A DNA stretch of 64,000 nt from Closterium sp. NIES-65 (Eukaryota > Streptophyta > Zygnematophyceae > Desmidiales > Closteriaceae). The stretch spans positions 3,666,001 through 3,730,000 of the forward strand of contig CANXME010000213.1 in the NCBI GenBank assembly GCA_948144175.1, written 5' to 3'. The notes under the pieces are model-generated. The model saw only the letters and a list, made by a program, of their open reading frames with translations. It was not told the DNA's origin and made no database searches. Below, piece by piece: positions 34,769 through 46,204 of this stretch (position 1 is the first letter of the stretch; every line of letters starts with the position of its first letter). Made by a program: the position numbers and the translations under genes.

Positions 34769-35340
34769 GAATGTCAATCTATGCTGAATGTAACTGGTCA
34801 TCATTCTACAGTGACGGATTTCAGTAGCTACGCGTACTCTGAAACGTGATTGGCCACACAAGGCTCCTTCGGAATTATTGACCATCCCGCTCATTTCACG
34901 CCCGCAGACCTTCCGCCCTGGTGCGTGTGACGCGCAAGTTGAGTGGGCAACTCACACAATGGACCAATGACATTCCTTCACACAAAATTGTCGCGAAGTC
35001 GCCGTGGGTCGCAGTACATCGATCGATTGGGACATGAAGTTCTGAGACATTTGAGGGCGACTCGGGGCAAAACTGATTCTGACACTTTCTCTGAGAAAGT
35101 GTCCACATCGGAATGTACCCTCACAATTGGAGTGCATGGAGCTTTGACATATATCCAACTCTGTCTGTAAGGTTCCTACTCGTAGAATTTGAGCTAATCT
35201 GGGACAGGATATGGAATAACCTGAATTGGATCTCAATGTCCCATCAGGATTTTTTTTTTTTTTTTTTTTTAATTGTCCTAGGTAAAGCCTTATCAACCTG
35301 AAGGAACAGGAAGTAAATAGGAGCATTTTCCTGACATCTT
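34769..35340. other. Unassigned spacer with perfect palindrome and poly-T
   Basis: Between copia C and the gypsy element. It contains the dispersed repeat arm 2 (35068-35120), with an 11-base-arm palindrome at 35081-35103, and a T run of about 22 bases (35251-35271). No gene is supported. Confidence 0.5.
35068..35120 (-). repeat. Dispersed repeat, arm 2, with hairpin
   Basis: Inverted match to 15890-15940. GACACTTTCTC and GAGAAAGTGTC form a near-perfect hairpin with a one-base loop at 35081-35103. In arm 1 the hairpin has decayed. Confidence 0.75.
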
Positions 35341-35622
35341 TGTAAGGGATTTTGCTAATTCCTTAGTGAGGCACCGCTTACGCGTACATTTCCAACTTTT
35401 CGGAGTTCAGGCTCGGTCCGACGACCTCGCCTCCCGAACGTCCTCCGCGTCGCCTTCGGGTTTTCCAAACCCCAAACCTACACCCAACCCTCGCACGACT
35501 TCGCGACCTCGGGCTTAGCTAGCCTTGCTATATTATGCCTAGGCCCCGATGTTTGCTCAGTAGTTGTAATCACTTCCGCGATATTGCATTCTGCGCACTC
35601 TTCTTTCATACAACTCATAACA
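35341..35622 (+). repeat. 5' LTR of the gypsy element
   Basis: TGTAAGGG...CATAACA. A TATA-like GCTATATTATG lies at about 35527-35537. Confidence 0.93.
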
Positions 35623-35825
35623 CCTGGTATCAGAGCTACTTTCCTAGGTTACCCTCCACTTTCCGGGGTAGTTTAGTACGGGGGTGCGATAGGTTTGGTG
35701 GGCTGCAAAGCGGTCGGTTGAGAGATAGATACGATTATCTCGCTCCGACTAATAGCGTTTGCGCCTTCATCAAAACCAGAAAAATCGTTGTTAACCCCCT
35801 GCCCGTTAGACGAAGCCTGCGACAC

Positions 35826-36992
35826 ATGGACCAGGCGGAGTTAAACGAGCTCATGCAACAGTTTCGGGCGCTGCAGGCCAACATGCAGACTATGTCTGGC
35901 GAGTTGGAGCGCCTGAGAGAGGAAAACGCCGAGCTACGCCAGACGCGAGGTGAAGCGCGTCAGGAGTCGCCCGCCGTGGATGAAGCAGGAAGCAGTTTCG
36001 TGCCTAACGACGAGGTCCTCAGCGAGCTACAGAACTCGCTGGACGCTGAAGACGAGCGGACAGCACGAACGCAACGAGCACAAGGGACGCAGGAGCAACA
36101 GTCACAGCCGAGGCAACAGTCGCAGACGACGCCACGACAGGCACCAGCGACAACCCCGGTGATGGCTTCAATGGCGCCCCCGATGCATGCAGCAGCAACA
36201 GTCTCAACAACTGTTAAAATAAAACCGACGAACCCGCCCCCGTTCAACCCCAGCGACAAAGCCGTCACTATGTCAGCTTGGTTGTTCGGTGTAGAGGTGT
36301 TTTTCAATGCTGCGCAAATTGCTGACGATGCTACCCGCATTAATTTTGCAGTGTCACTATTGCGAGGACCGGCGTTGGAATGGTGGAAGCGGACTCTTCA
36401 GCCAGAGGGGGCTCCGGCAGGGATATCACGTGCGAACGACGGGACCTGGGCAGCTGTCACGCAACAGGCAACTTCAATCTTCGGAGTGGCCACGATACGC
36501 ACATGGACGGAGTGGGGCGCCGCGCTGCGAAGCAGATTCGAGCATGTATCCGCCTCGGATTCTGCTCGCATGAAGCTGCGTACCTGGAAGCAGGTGGCGT
36601 CGGTCCAAGATTACACGGCGACATTCTGCAATTTGGCTGACCAAGTGGACGATATGAGCGACGCGGAACGACTCGACCGATACATCGCAGGCCTCAAGTA
36701 CGACGTACAGTACGAGGTGCGACGGGCGAGGCCACGCGTATTTATCGAAGCCGTCCAAGTGGCCGAATCGACGGATGCGCTGATGCAATGGGCGAGAATG
36801 AGTTCCCGGGAGGGCACTCAATTTCGTGGACCGCCGCGCCAGCCCACAATCAACGGGGTGGATGCACCGAGGCGGGGAAACAACAACTGCTTCAACTGCA
36901 ACCAACCGGGCCACTGGAAGAAGGACTGCCCGAAGCTGAAACAGGGAAACAGGAACGACGGAGAGGGGTCGGGAAAAGAAACGAGTCAGTAG
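35826..36992 (+). CDS. Gypsy Gag with CCHC knuckle
   Basis: ATG at 35826 (MDQAELNELMQQF) gives about 388 residues; the open frame extends upstream to the leader but without Gag character. An N-terminal coiled coil (ANMQTMSGELERLREENAEL) and a Gln/Thr/Pro-rich linker come first. The retrotransposon Gag core (about 36240-36780; LLRGPALEWWKR, MKLRTWKQVASV) follows. The knuckle CFNCNQPGHWKKDC lies near 36890-36930. It forms the particle and binds element RNA. It ends in TAG at 36990. The next frame (-1) overlaps it from 36788 and carries the protease start, which would suit -1 frameshifting. Confidence 0.87.
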   Translation: MDQAELNELMQQFRALQANMQTMSGELERLREENAELRQTRGEARQESPAVDEAGSSFVPNDEVLSELQNSLDAEDERTARTQRAQGTQEQQSQPRQQSQTTPRQAPATTPVMASMAPPMHAAATVSTTVKIKPTNPPPFNPSDKAVTMSAWLFGVEVFFNAAQIADDATRINFAVSLLRGPALEWWKRTLQPEGAPAGISRANDGTWAAVTQQATSIFGVATIRTWTEWGAALRSRFEHVSASDSARMKLRTWKQVASVQDYTATFCNLADQVDDMSDAERLDRYIAGLKYDVQYEVRRARPRVFIEAVQVAESTDALMQWARMSSREGTQFRGPPRQPTINGVDAPRRGNNNCFNCNQPGHWKKDCPKLKQGNRNDGEGSGKETSQ

Positions 36993-39900
36993 CAGTCGGG
37001 CCACCTACTGACGAGACCCCGTCGCCCGGCAATCAACATCCACACCGAGTAGTGGTACCGATACGGGCTATCGACCGCAACCGGATGAATAAGGTGGATG
37101 AACACGTGGATCACCCTGTGCTGGTCGTGGGGAGGGTTAACGGGCATAAAATAAAATTATTCGTCGACGGTGGGGCGAGCCACAGTCTCGTCAACCTGGC
37201 GACGGCCAAAAAAATCGGAGTCAAGCTGGACAGGTGTCTACCAGAGATTGATGCGCGATTGGTGGACAACACTGGACGGTTGCGATGTGCTGCTCGGAAG
37301 GGATTGGCTACAGCGTTTCAATCCGACCATCGACTGGAAGACGGGAGCGATCACGGTGCTGTGCAACAAGGGGCGCGTGACACTTCCGAAATGGGCGGAG
37401 CCGGAGCCGACGACAACACGTGTCAACGCGATAACGCTGAAGAGGGCGATAAAACGGGGAGCGCAAGGCTACGCCGTACAGCTGTACGAGGTGGTGGCTT
37501 CCGAAAAAATCGCCGACATCGACATGCTCTGCGCTGCTGTACCCGACGACGTGGCGAGCATAATTCGGAGGTACCCCGAAATATTCGCAGATGACCTACC
37601 TGATGGGCTGCCACCTCAGCGTCCGGAAGACCACAGGATTGAGCTGGAACCAGGCGCGAAACCAACCGTTCGGTCCCAATGGCGGCTCAGCCAACCGGAG
37701 CTCGACGAATTGCAGAAACAGCTGGATTATCTGCTTTCTAAGGGTTTTATCCGGGCGAGCACGTCGCCGTACGCCGCCCCGATACTATTCACACCGAAGA
37801 AGGACGGAGGCCTGCGCATGTGCATCGACTATCGAGCGTTGAATCGGGTCACAATCAAGTCGCGTTACCCGATCCCACGAGCAGACGACCTGCTGGATCA
37901 ACTTCCCGGGGCTCGTTTCTTCTCGAAAATCGATTTGCGAGGTGGCTACCATCAAATTCGTGTGTTCGCCGACGACTGCCCGAAGACCGCATTCCGCACC
38001 CGCTACGGCAGTTATGAGTACACCGTGATGCCGTTCGGGCTGACGAACGCACCCTCGACTTTCCAGCTCACTATGAATGGAGTGTTTCGGGACATGTTGG
38101 ATAAAAAAGTTATTGTTTACCTGGACGACATCCTGGTGTACAGCAAGACTCGGGAGCAGCATTTACAGGACTTAGACGAAGTGTTCCGACGCTTGCAGCA
38201 GAACCGGCTGATTACGAAGGGCTCTAAGTGCGAGTTCTTACGGTCGGAGCTGGAGTTTCTGGGGCACGTTGTCTCTGGGGAAGGCATTAAAATCGACCCT
38301 CAAAAAGTAAAAGCGATTTTGGAGTGGAAGCCGCCCACGAACATCACTGAGTTGCAGAGTTTCCTCGGCTTCGTTAACTACGTCCGCCGTTTTGTACCCA
38401 ATATGGCGGGGGTAACCAGGCCGTTAACCGATCTCCTGCATAAGGGCGTGCAGTTTTTTTGGGGGGAGAGAGAACAGCTAGCTTTCAACGAGCTGAAGAA
38501 AATTTTGAGTTCACCCCCGGTGCTTCGACTGGCAGATCCATCTGGACCGTTCGAAGTCGTAACGGACGCCAGCGATTTCGCTGTCGGCGCTGTGCTATTA
38601 CAGGACTTCGGCAACGGACTGCAACCCATCGCGTACGAGTCAAGAAAAATGCAGCCGCCCGAGCGCAACTACCCGGTTCACGACAAGGAAATGCTCGCCA
38701 TCGTGCAGGCGTTTCGAACATGGCGATGCTACCTCACGGGAGCGGATGTCACAATCCGAATTGACCACAAGTCACTACAGTACATGCGCAGCCAACCACA
38801 GCTCAACCCACGACAAATCCGGTGGCTCGACTACCTCGAATCAAATTTCCGCTACACCATCACATATAAAAAGGGCGCCAACAACATCGCAGACGCTCTG
38901 ACCCGCCCATCCATGCAGACCGCAGCAGTACTAATCGCCCATTCCAACCCTTTATTGGTAGGATTATTCAAGCACGGCTACAGGATCGACAGATTTTTCA
39001 GGACCAATCAACACCGCGGGGTCACTACACCGCATGGAAGTTACTACCTAAAAGTCGGTACTAACCGAGTTTGGGTACCTTCCTACCGACCCTTACGCGA
39101 ATTACTGACGCAAGAAGTACACGACTCCAACCTCTCCGGGCATTTCGGCGTCGACAAAACATTGAAGCTGCTGCAGCGGAACTACTACTGGCCCGACATG
39201 GCGTCGGACGTGCAGCGCTATGTGTCCGCCTGCCCGACCTGCCAGGCAATGAAGTCATCACGACAACGACCAGCTGGCTTACTGCAGCCCCTCGAGCCAC
39301 CCGAACGACCGTGGCAACAGGTGACTATGGATTTCGTCACGGGCCTTCCAGCTGGCGCAAGTGGCAACGACTCCGTGCTCGTCGTCGTTGATCGCTTAAC
39401 GAAAATGGCGCATTTCGCACCCTGCCGTACAACGATCACAGCCGAAGAAACAGCGCGACTCTTCATCTCGACCGTCGTACGCCTCCACGGGTTACCTTCG
39501 GCGATCATCAGCGATCGAGATCCGAAATTCACGTCGAAATTCTGGCAGGAGACATGGGCACAGTACGGCACCCGCCTGCAATTTTCGTCGTCCTACCACC
39601 CGCAAACCGACGGACAGACGGAGAGGACAAACCAAACGATGGAGCAGCTGATTCGCACGAACTGCCCGGACATCACCAAGTGGGAAGATTACCTTCCCAT
39701 GCTCGAGTTTGCGTACAATAACGCCCCATCTGCAACGACCAAGCAATCACCCTTCTACCTGAATTACGGGATAGACCCGGTGGTACCCTCATCGACAACT
39801 CCCGACAACCCGGTACCCAGGTCACAGCAGTTTATTTCGGAACTCCAGGACGCGCGTGCCAAAGCAGCTGACTTTATCCGAAAAGCGAATTCGACCGCCA

Positions 39901-40398
39901 GCCGCTACGCTGACCAACACCGACGAAATTTACCCTTCCGCGAGGGGCAGATCACAGATGGTTCTCCTGGACACCAAAAACCTCAGACTGCCCCAACCCG
40001 CAAAACTGCGTCCTCGATACGTGAGACCTTTCCACATCATTCGAATGCTGACACCGGTCACTGCGAAACTTCTCCTCCCGGACGACTGGCATATTCACGA
40101 CGCCTTCCACGTCAGTTTACTTCGCCACTACGTGGCACCCCAGTCCTCCGACGTCGCTCGACCCCACCAGGCGCCAAGTGTCCGACCGGTAGCAGATCCC
40201 ACGCTCCAACCCTGGAAGATATTGAATCATCGCATTCGTGCGACCCCAGCCGGCCGCCACGTCGATTTTCTACTGCGATGGGTGGATCGCACAAGTGACG
40301 ACGACACGTGGGTCCCGGCTGACTCACTACAAGGGCACTCGGTACTCCGGGAGTATCTTTCTCGCCGACACGTGCTTGATATTGACCACCTTTCTTGA
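36993..40398 (+). pseudogene. Gypsy Pol with protease deletion and late frameshift
   Basis: The protease start (FVDGGASHS, about 37161-37185) is in the -1 frame. After VDNTG (about 37275) the sequence jumps to [11 protein letters not shown] in the original frame, so roughly 40 codons of the usual protease appear lost. RT (YLDD at about 38118), RNase H (DASD at about 38568), integrase zinc region (CPTCQ at about 39232) and core (DFVTGLP, SDRDPKF, GQTERTN) run intact to about 39950. A 7-base duplication-like insertion near 39953 then shifts frame. The tail includes a chromodomain-like segment ([10 protein letters not shown] ... DDTWVPADSL, about 40210-40330), ending at 40398. Confidence 0.88.
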
Positions 40399-40411
40399 AG
40401 GGGGGGGGTAG

Positions 40412-40692
40412 TGTAAGGAATTTTGCTAATTCCTTACTGAGGCACCGCTTACGCGTACATTTCCAACTTTTCGGAGTTCAGGCTCGGTCCGACGACCTCG
40501 CCTCCCGAACGTCCTCCGCGTCGCCTTCGGGTTTTCCAAACCCAAACCTACACCCAACCCTCGCACGACTTCGCAACCTCGGGCTTAGCTAGCCTTGCTA
40601 TATTATGCCTAGGCCCCGATGTTTGCTCAGTAGTTGTAATCACTTCCGCGATATTGCATTCTGCGCACTCTTCTTTCATACAACTCATAACA
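40412..40692 (+). repeat. 3' LTR of the gypsy element
   Basis: 281 bp, nearly identical to the 5' LTR, followed by ATCTT. Confidence 0.93.
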
Positions 40693-41508
40693 ATCTTAGT
40701 ATGAAGTAACTACTTCTGTGATGCCTATCGACATTTTCGCCACAGCTCATTTCTGGGGCGTTACGAACGTGTGACGAAGCTGGGAGCGTTTCGCGCGATG
40801 CTCTCGCCAAACACGTGGTTCCTACGCGGACACAAAAACACTACTTCCACGTTGAGCTTCCATCCAACCCAACACAACCATCACAGTGCGTGGCGCGTGT
40901 TCCATTCCCTGCAGTTACCGCCGTGACAACTTTCTTCACTCAGTGTAACTGCACTGCTGGATTCGCTAGGGTTTTGCAAACAATTTGCGCAAGCTGTTGC
41001 CTATGGCGCGGTTCGTTGCTGGCCATATGGAAATTTGTGGGAGCTTCGAATCGCGATGTTGGAACATTCGCGGCTCCACCAACCACTAGCCCAGCAGCAC
41101 CACTCCCACTCGCCTCCTGGAAAGGACAATCCCACTGGATTTCCGTCTCGTTCGCGCCTCGCATCCACACCCCCCTCCTCCCTCCCATGCAGTCCCTCAC
41201 GTACCCGTCCTTTTTTGCATCTCCCCAACAGCCCCCCAAGCTGTTGGTGAAACTGTTCTGCTTGCTCCTCCACGCCAACGTCTCACCTTTCTTTCCATCT
41301 CCTGTGTCGTCAACTCACATGTTGAACCCCCTCGCCCCACTCTCGTCCTTCGTTTGCGTTAGCCTTGCCCCATCCCCTTAGCACCCCTTTGCTTCGAGAT
41401 CCCAGCTCTCCAGCGTCTCTGGCCAAACTCAGACTAACAAGAAATGCCTTTCTTGAGCGACGTTTCAATGTGTCACATTGGGTGATAGCGGTCGCTGTAG
41501 GTCCCGAC
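40693..41508. other. Upstream region of the Root_cap gene
   Basis: Presumed promoter and leader of the gene at 41509. Frames such as 40815-41381 have no domain. C/T-rich towards the gene. Confidence 0.4.
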
Positions 41509-44500
41509 ATGGAGAGACGACGAAGCGTACTTCTGCTAATCGTCCTCCTCTTAAGCTTCCTCGCATCATGTAGTTCCGTGATATTCAACGACGATAAATA
41601 CCCGTCCCTCGGCGTTAACGTATGCACCGCGCCGCGCCTAGTCAAATGTAGTCCAGCTTGCAACAGCACGTCGGGAACGGATGGCCATTACGTCGTGCCG
41701 TTCCCTCGCTGTACCGCTGCGAACTCGATAAAGAGCACGTCCAGCGTTTATTGCGGCGGTAATGCTATCAGCCGGATTCAGTGCTGCAAGCTGTGCGGAA
41801 ACAGGACGACGTGCAATTTCTGGCAGCACCATATCCCGTGAGTCCCGCTGCCGCTACCTGCCCCGATTCCACACGTCTCAAAAGCTTGTAATCTTTCTTC
41901 CCTTTGTTATCCCACCTCCCGTTACCAGGCGTTTCACTCTAGCATCCCTCCGCACGCCATCAAGCACCTCCTCTCCACGTCGCACGAATTTCCCCATACA
42001 CCTCCCCTGAAACTCCTCTTCCGCACGCCCTCACCTCCCCATCCTCGCCTCCCCTCACCCGGCACTCCCACACTCTTCCCCTCGCCAATCCTTTTCCTGC
42101 TCATCATTTCACTCCCCTCCCCACTGCCCCTCCCTTTCCCACCCCTTCCCCCGCACTCTCACTCTCGACGCATCCCCATGCCGTTCCGTCTCCGCTCGTT
42201 CCGCGCGCGCGTGCCATTCCAGGCCCAATCCCGCGTGCGTCGGCTGCGGCGCGTGCTACATCTACCCTGCGGCAGCGCCTCCTCCCACGTGCGCCGCCAC
42301 CAACATCTCTTACAACGGCGTCATGCGACTCAACGCCAATGCCTCCACGTGCGTACCTTTCTCTCCCTCTCTCATAGCCCCTTTCTCTTATGTGCCTCTC
42401 TGTTATTCCAAAAAGAATTCGCGTCAAAACATATTTTTCTTGCCACAATCCCCAACAGAAAATGTGAGTCGTCTCTCTTTATTACTAATGTTCTCCGCAA
42501 CCCCCGGCAGGCTTGGGAAGCCATGCGCAGAAGGCAAGGACGACCCGCACTTCCGCGGCGGCCACGGCACGCGCTTCGAGTTCAACGGTCTTCCCGATAG
42601 GACCTTCTGCCTGTTGACGGACCACAATCTCCACGTCAACATGCGCATGCGCGGGTATTACGACACGCGCACCGTGGGCGCTTCGATTCTTAAGAACGGT
42701 CTCGCGATCCGCACGTGGATTAGGGAGCTCGGGATCATGTGGGTGGACGCCAAGACGCGGCGAAGCCACTCGTTTCGGATTCTGGCTCGCGACGGGAAGG
42801 ATACGGCGAGAGGGAAGGGATTTCTGAAGGAGATCGAGTATGGCGGGCGAATGCTGCCGCTGCTGAAGGTGAGAGGAACGCGGGTTGGAGAGATGAGAGA
42901 GGAGTGGAGAGGGGTGGAGAGGAGGGACAAGTGGTGTTGTGAAGTGCTCCTGTCTCGTGCGCGCTGCACGGGAGAGAGTTGCATGTCAGCCCCCCCTCTC
43001 GGGCAGCAACCACGGGAGAGTTGCAAGCAACTCACCCAGAATTCTCAAGCAGGGAAAACCGTGTCTCTGAACATCTATCCCCCACTATTACTGCCTGCCC
43101 CCCAACACCTGCCCCCTTCCCTTTCCTTCCCCTTTCTTTCCCCATCTCCTCACTCGTTCCCCCATCCATCCCCCAACCCCTCCCCCCGCTCCGGAACCCG
43201 AACCGCAGCTCGGCGGGCGGTACGCGCTGGACGGCGGGCTGAGCTTCTCCTTCGATGCTTACGAGTCGCAGGGCGGCGGTTACTTCGACGTGGACGCGTA
43301 CCACCTAGAGATTGCCGACCTTCTCGACCTCGATATAAAACTTCGCGTCGCGCACCCGCTGCTGCAGACGCCCGACGACGCGCAGGCGCACATCAACGTG
43401 CAGTTCCTGCAGGTGCTCGGCACTCCCGAGGTTCACGGGATCGTTGGGCAGACGTACCGCGACGGCCGCGAGAAGCGCACGGTTACATTCGCGGAGCTCG
43501 CGGAACTCACGGGGAGGCCCATCGCGGCGGACGGGGAGGAAGGGAAGGGGTTTCTAGACGGCGATGTGATTGATTACACTACGTCCGGGGTTCTACGCGC
43601 GGATTGCCGCTACACCGCGTTCAGCGGGGAGAGACGGCCGCACACCGCGGCGGATATCTTGCTCCGGCACGCTGCGGCGGCCGGCGCAGCGGCTGTGGGT
43701 GGAAAGAGGAACGCAGGGCCGGCAGCGAGTCAATCGGCAGCAGCAGCAGCAGTCAAGGCAGCGACGCCGGCGGCGGCGGCGGCGGTGGCAGCGAGGAAAA
43801 CTGCCGCTCAAGCCATTCAAAAACGGGCACAACCGGATTTGAAGTCTGCTGCTGCAAGTTCTGCTGCTCAAGCTGCTTCTGCTGTTGCTGTGGCTGCTGC
43901 TGCGGCTGCTGCTGCTGTTGCACGCAATGTTAGAAGCGCCGCCACCTTGCTACAGCAGCAGCAGCAGCAGCCTTCAGTGGTTCGGGCTGTAGCAATGGCT
44001 GTAGCTGGCACAGGTCCTGCTACAACAGCCACTACTGCCCCCTCTGTCAAGCCCCCGGTTTCTCAAAGACCAGTTCTCCAACGTCTCCCCGCTGCAGCGG
44101 TTCGTGTGGATGTGAGAGCCAGTGCGGTCACTGCAACACGCCACATCCCGGATCGGCGGAGTAGCCCGAAGCAACCAGCAATCCGGCCGACTATCCAGCG
44201 TGCTGCTGCTGCAGCTGCTGCTCGTGGCACCCCGCCGATTGCCAAGCCTGCTGCTGCTGACGCCGGTGTTGCTGCCGGTAGTGCTGGTGCTGCTGCTGCT
44301 GCTGCTACCGCAGCAGCTGTGTTAGCACCATCTGCACCTAAAGGTGGTGCTGCTGGTGGCACTCCGCCGATTGCCAAGCCTGCTGCTGCCGGAGCCGGTG
44401 TTGCTGATGGTGCTGGTCGTGCTGGTGCTGGTGTTGCCATTCTAGCTGCTCCGGTTCCAGCCATGGGTGGGGGTGCGACTATCAACAGAACGCCTACTGT

Positions 44501-44783
44501 CAAATCGGTGGTTACTGAGAGACGTGTGGGCAATTTGTTGAGAATACCTGGGCCCACTGGTCAGCCCGGCAGGAAAGCGGCAGGGTTGATAGGAGTGGGG
44601 GCCGGTTTGGTGGTTATGCCGCAAGAACGAGGAGCAAGAAGTGCAGTGGTGCGACCAGGTGGAGAGAGACCAGTGGCGCCAGTGCAAAGAAGGGCAGGAG
44701 GAGCTGCAGCAGGAACGGCTACAGGAGGACCAACAGCAGGAAAAGGAACAGGAACAGCAGGAGGAGGAGCAGCAGCAACATGA
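41509..44783 (+). CDS. Secreted Root_cap-family protein with Ala-rich tail, four exons
   Basis: Exons 41509-41837, 42223-42348, 42511-42868 and 43209-44783 give 795 residues with matching phases (2, 2, 0). Residues 1-22 are a signal peptide (RRRSVLLLIVLLLSFLASC). A cysteine-rich stretch (about 38-157; CCKLCGNRTTC, CVGCGAC) follows. The Root_cap domain runs about 162-355: DDPHFRGGHG, FCLLTDHNLHVNM, WIRELGIMW, EVHGIVGQTYR. Residues from about 410 on are low-complexity Ala/Pro/Gly with a GTPPIAKPAAA repeat seen twice and poly-Gln; the C-terminus is basic then Gly/Ala-rich. Family members in plants are extracellular or wall-associated with no proven catalysis. Intron 1 has half of the palindrome motif (ACACGTCTCAAAAG, 41871-41884). 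The Ala-rich tail lacks stops for over 350 codons, which supports its being translated. Confidence 0.85.
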
Positions 44784-45321
44784 GCAGAAGTAAGAGCAGC
44801 AGAGAAACTACGCAGTAGCAAGGGGGATCAGCAATATGAGAAGGAATATCAAGTGGAGTGAAAAAAGCTCTGCCGAATAACAAGGGGCCGACGTGTGCCT
44901 TGGCAGCTTGCAGAGGCTGCGAGAGACAGAGAGAGCTAGAGCAGCAGCAGCTGATGCTATGCGGCTGCTCCTGCAAATAACAGCAGGAGGGATGCTACAG
45001 CTTTCGAAGCATGCATACAAGGAGAGAAAATGGTTTTTTAGGTTTGAGGTAACTGTTTGTATACCCTCCTTGCTGAGCTCTGCTATAGCAACCGGAGCAT
45101 ACCTGTTACCTCCACAGGAAGCGCCGGTTGTCTTGTGTTATATTGCATGTTCCATAGCTGTTATTTTCCTTGGCTCCCATTCATTGTTCAATTCCTTAAG
45201 TGAACCATTCATAGCACGCCTTGATCTCCAACCCACATACATTTGATGATCTATTTTTTGTTACGATTACCTGGTATAATCTCTAAGCAATTGGCAGTAC
45301 ATCTACTTCAGCCTTCACTGT
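44784..45321. other. 3' flank of the Root_cap gene
   Basis: A frame at 44893-45246 has a hydrophobic stretch but no recognised family and no splice support. I treat it as untranslated. Confidence 0.4.
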
Positions 45322-45591
45322 TGTAAGGATATATAAATATTAACTGCAGCACTCGTTAGCGAGATGTCCATCCCGAGGGAATTGAGCCTCACGTTCGGCC
45401 TACAACCCCGCACCCAAACCTCGCCGAGCCGCCTCTGCACCAATCGCAACCTTTTGAGCCAGCCATTCCCGACCTCCCCGCCTAGCTAGGTTTTCCCCTA
45501 TTTAAACCCGCTACTTTCCTTCTATCGTCATTCAGTATTCTACATTCTCGTTATTCGTTAATCTGCGCACTCTGCAAGTTCATTCGTAACA
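45322..45591 (+). repeat. Probable solo LTR, plus orientation
   Basis: TGTAAGG start, TATTTAAACC box near 45500, TTCGTAACA end, about 270 bp. Same architecture as the gypsy LTRs but diverged. No target duplication is recognisable. Confidence 0.6.
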
Positions 45592-45603
45592 GCAGTGCAA
45601 TTT

Positions 45604-45879
45604 TGTTATGAGTTGTAAAAGAGTGCGCGGAATAACGAATAACGAAGATGTGACTCAATGAACTGACAATACAATGAAGGCACGCGCTAATATAGTGGGC
45701 CAACTTAGCTAGGCGGGAACCTCGGGAACACGAGGTTGGGTGCAGGTTGGGCAAAGGAAAGGCCGAAGGCGATGCGAGGTTGCTTCGGCAGCAAGCGAAG
45801 TGGCCGAACGTGCACTTCCGAAAGTTGGGGTTGTACGCGATTGAGTAAACCCCTGTAAGGAAAAGGGTTTTTCCTTACA
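45604..45879 (-). repeat. Solo gypsy-type LTR, minus orientation
   Basis: On the minus strand it starts TGTAAGGAAAAACCC and ends CAACTCATAACA, the same terminal bases as the full gypsy element. It is flanked by exact AATTT (45599-45603 and 45880-45884). 276 bp. Confidence 0.9.
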
Positions 45880-46082
45880 AATTTGATAACCACATGCTAA
45901 AAAAACTTGACATACACCAATAGGTAACAGAAACAGAGGCAACATACTGTATACGATATCCTTGCCGCACGACTTAGGATTCCATCCGGACCATTCATTC
46001 AGACACAATGCTCCATTATCAACATCCTATGGATACAACACACGTCTCTTCCTTCCCCGTCCAATATGTACGGTAAGTCCTT
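45880..46082. other. Spacer
   Basis: No feature seen beyond the AATTT duplication at its start. Confidence 0.5.
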
Positions 46083-46196
46083 TTATTCAGAGTCCTCGTC
46101 TGCCTGCAACATGGGTGTGCCCTCCCCTCCCTGCCCATGTGCGCCTGAGCCTGGAGCTGTCGCGCTGAGCTCACTCGCTCCTGTCTGACGGAAACG
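46083..46196 (-). CDS. Possible last exon (cytoplasmic tail) of the macroglobulin gene
   Basis: After a GTCAG acceptor-like site (about 46192-46196) the minus strand reads TGASELSATAPGSG... and ends LQADEDSE, stop at 46083-46085. It could be a spliced tail after the membrane anchor. No good donor is visible near 47260, so the link is weak; the simpler model stops at 47240. Confidence 0.25.
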   Translation of the reverse strand, partial: RFRQTGASELSATAPGSGAHGQGGEGTPMLQADEDSE

Positions 46197-46204
46197 GCCG
46201 AGCA

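Larger units (their letters stand above)
35341..40692 (+). mobile_element. Ty3/gypsy chromovirus, full length
   Basis: LTRs 35341-35622 and 40412-40692 (282 and 281 bp) differ by three substitutions and one single-base indel. Exact target duplication ATCTT (35336-35340 and 40693-40697). Primer site TGGTATCAGAGC (35625-35636) is a perfect initiator tRNA-Met match. Purine tract GAAGGGGGGGGG lies at 40398-40408. RT precedes integrase and a chromodomain ends the pol region. It is the youngest-looking element here. Confidence 0.95.

Noticed and set aside
44893-45246. 117-residue frame with a hydrophobic stretch
   Set aside because: No recognised family, no splice or codon evidence, and it lies in the 3' flank of the Root_cap gene.
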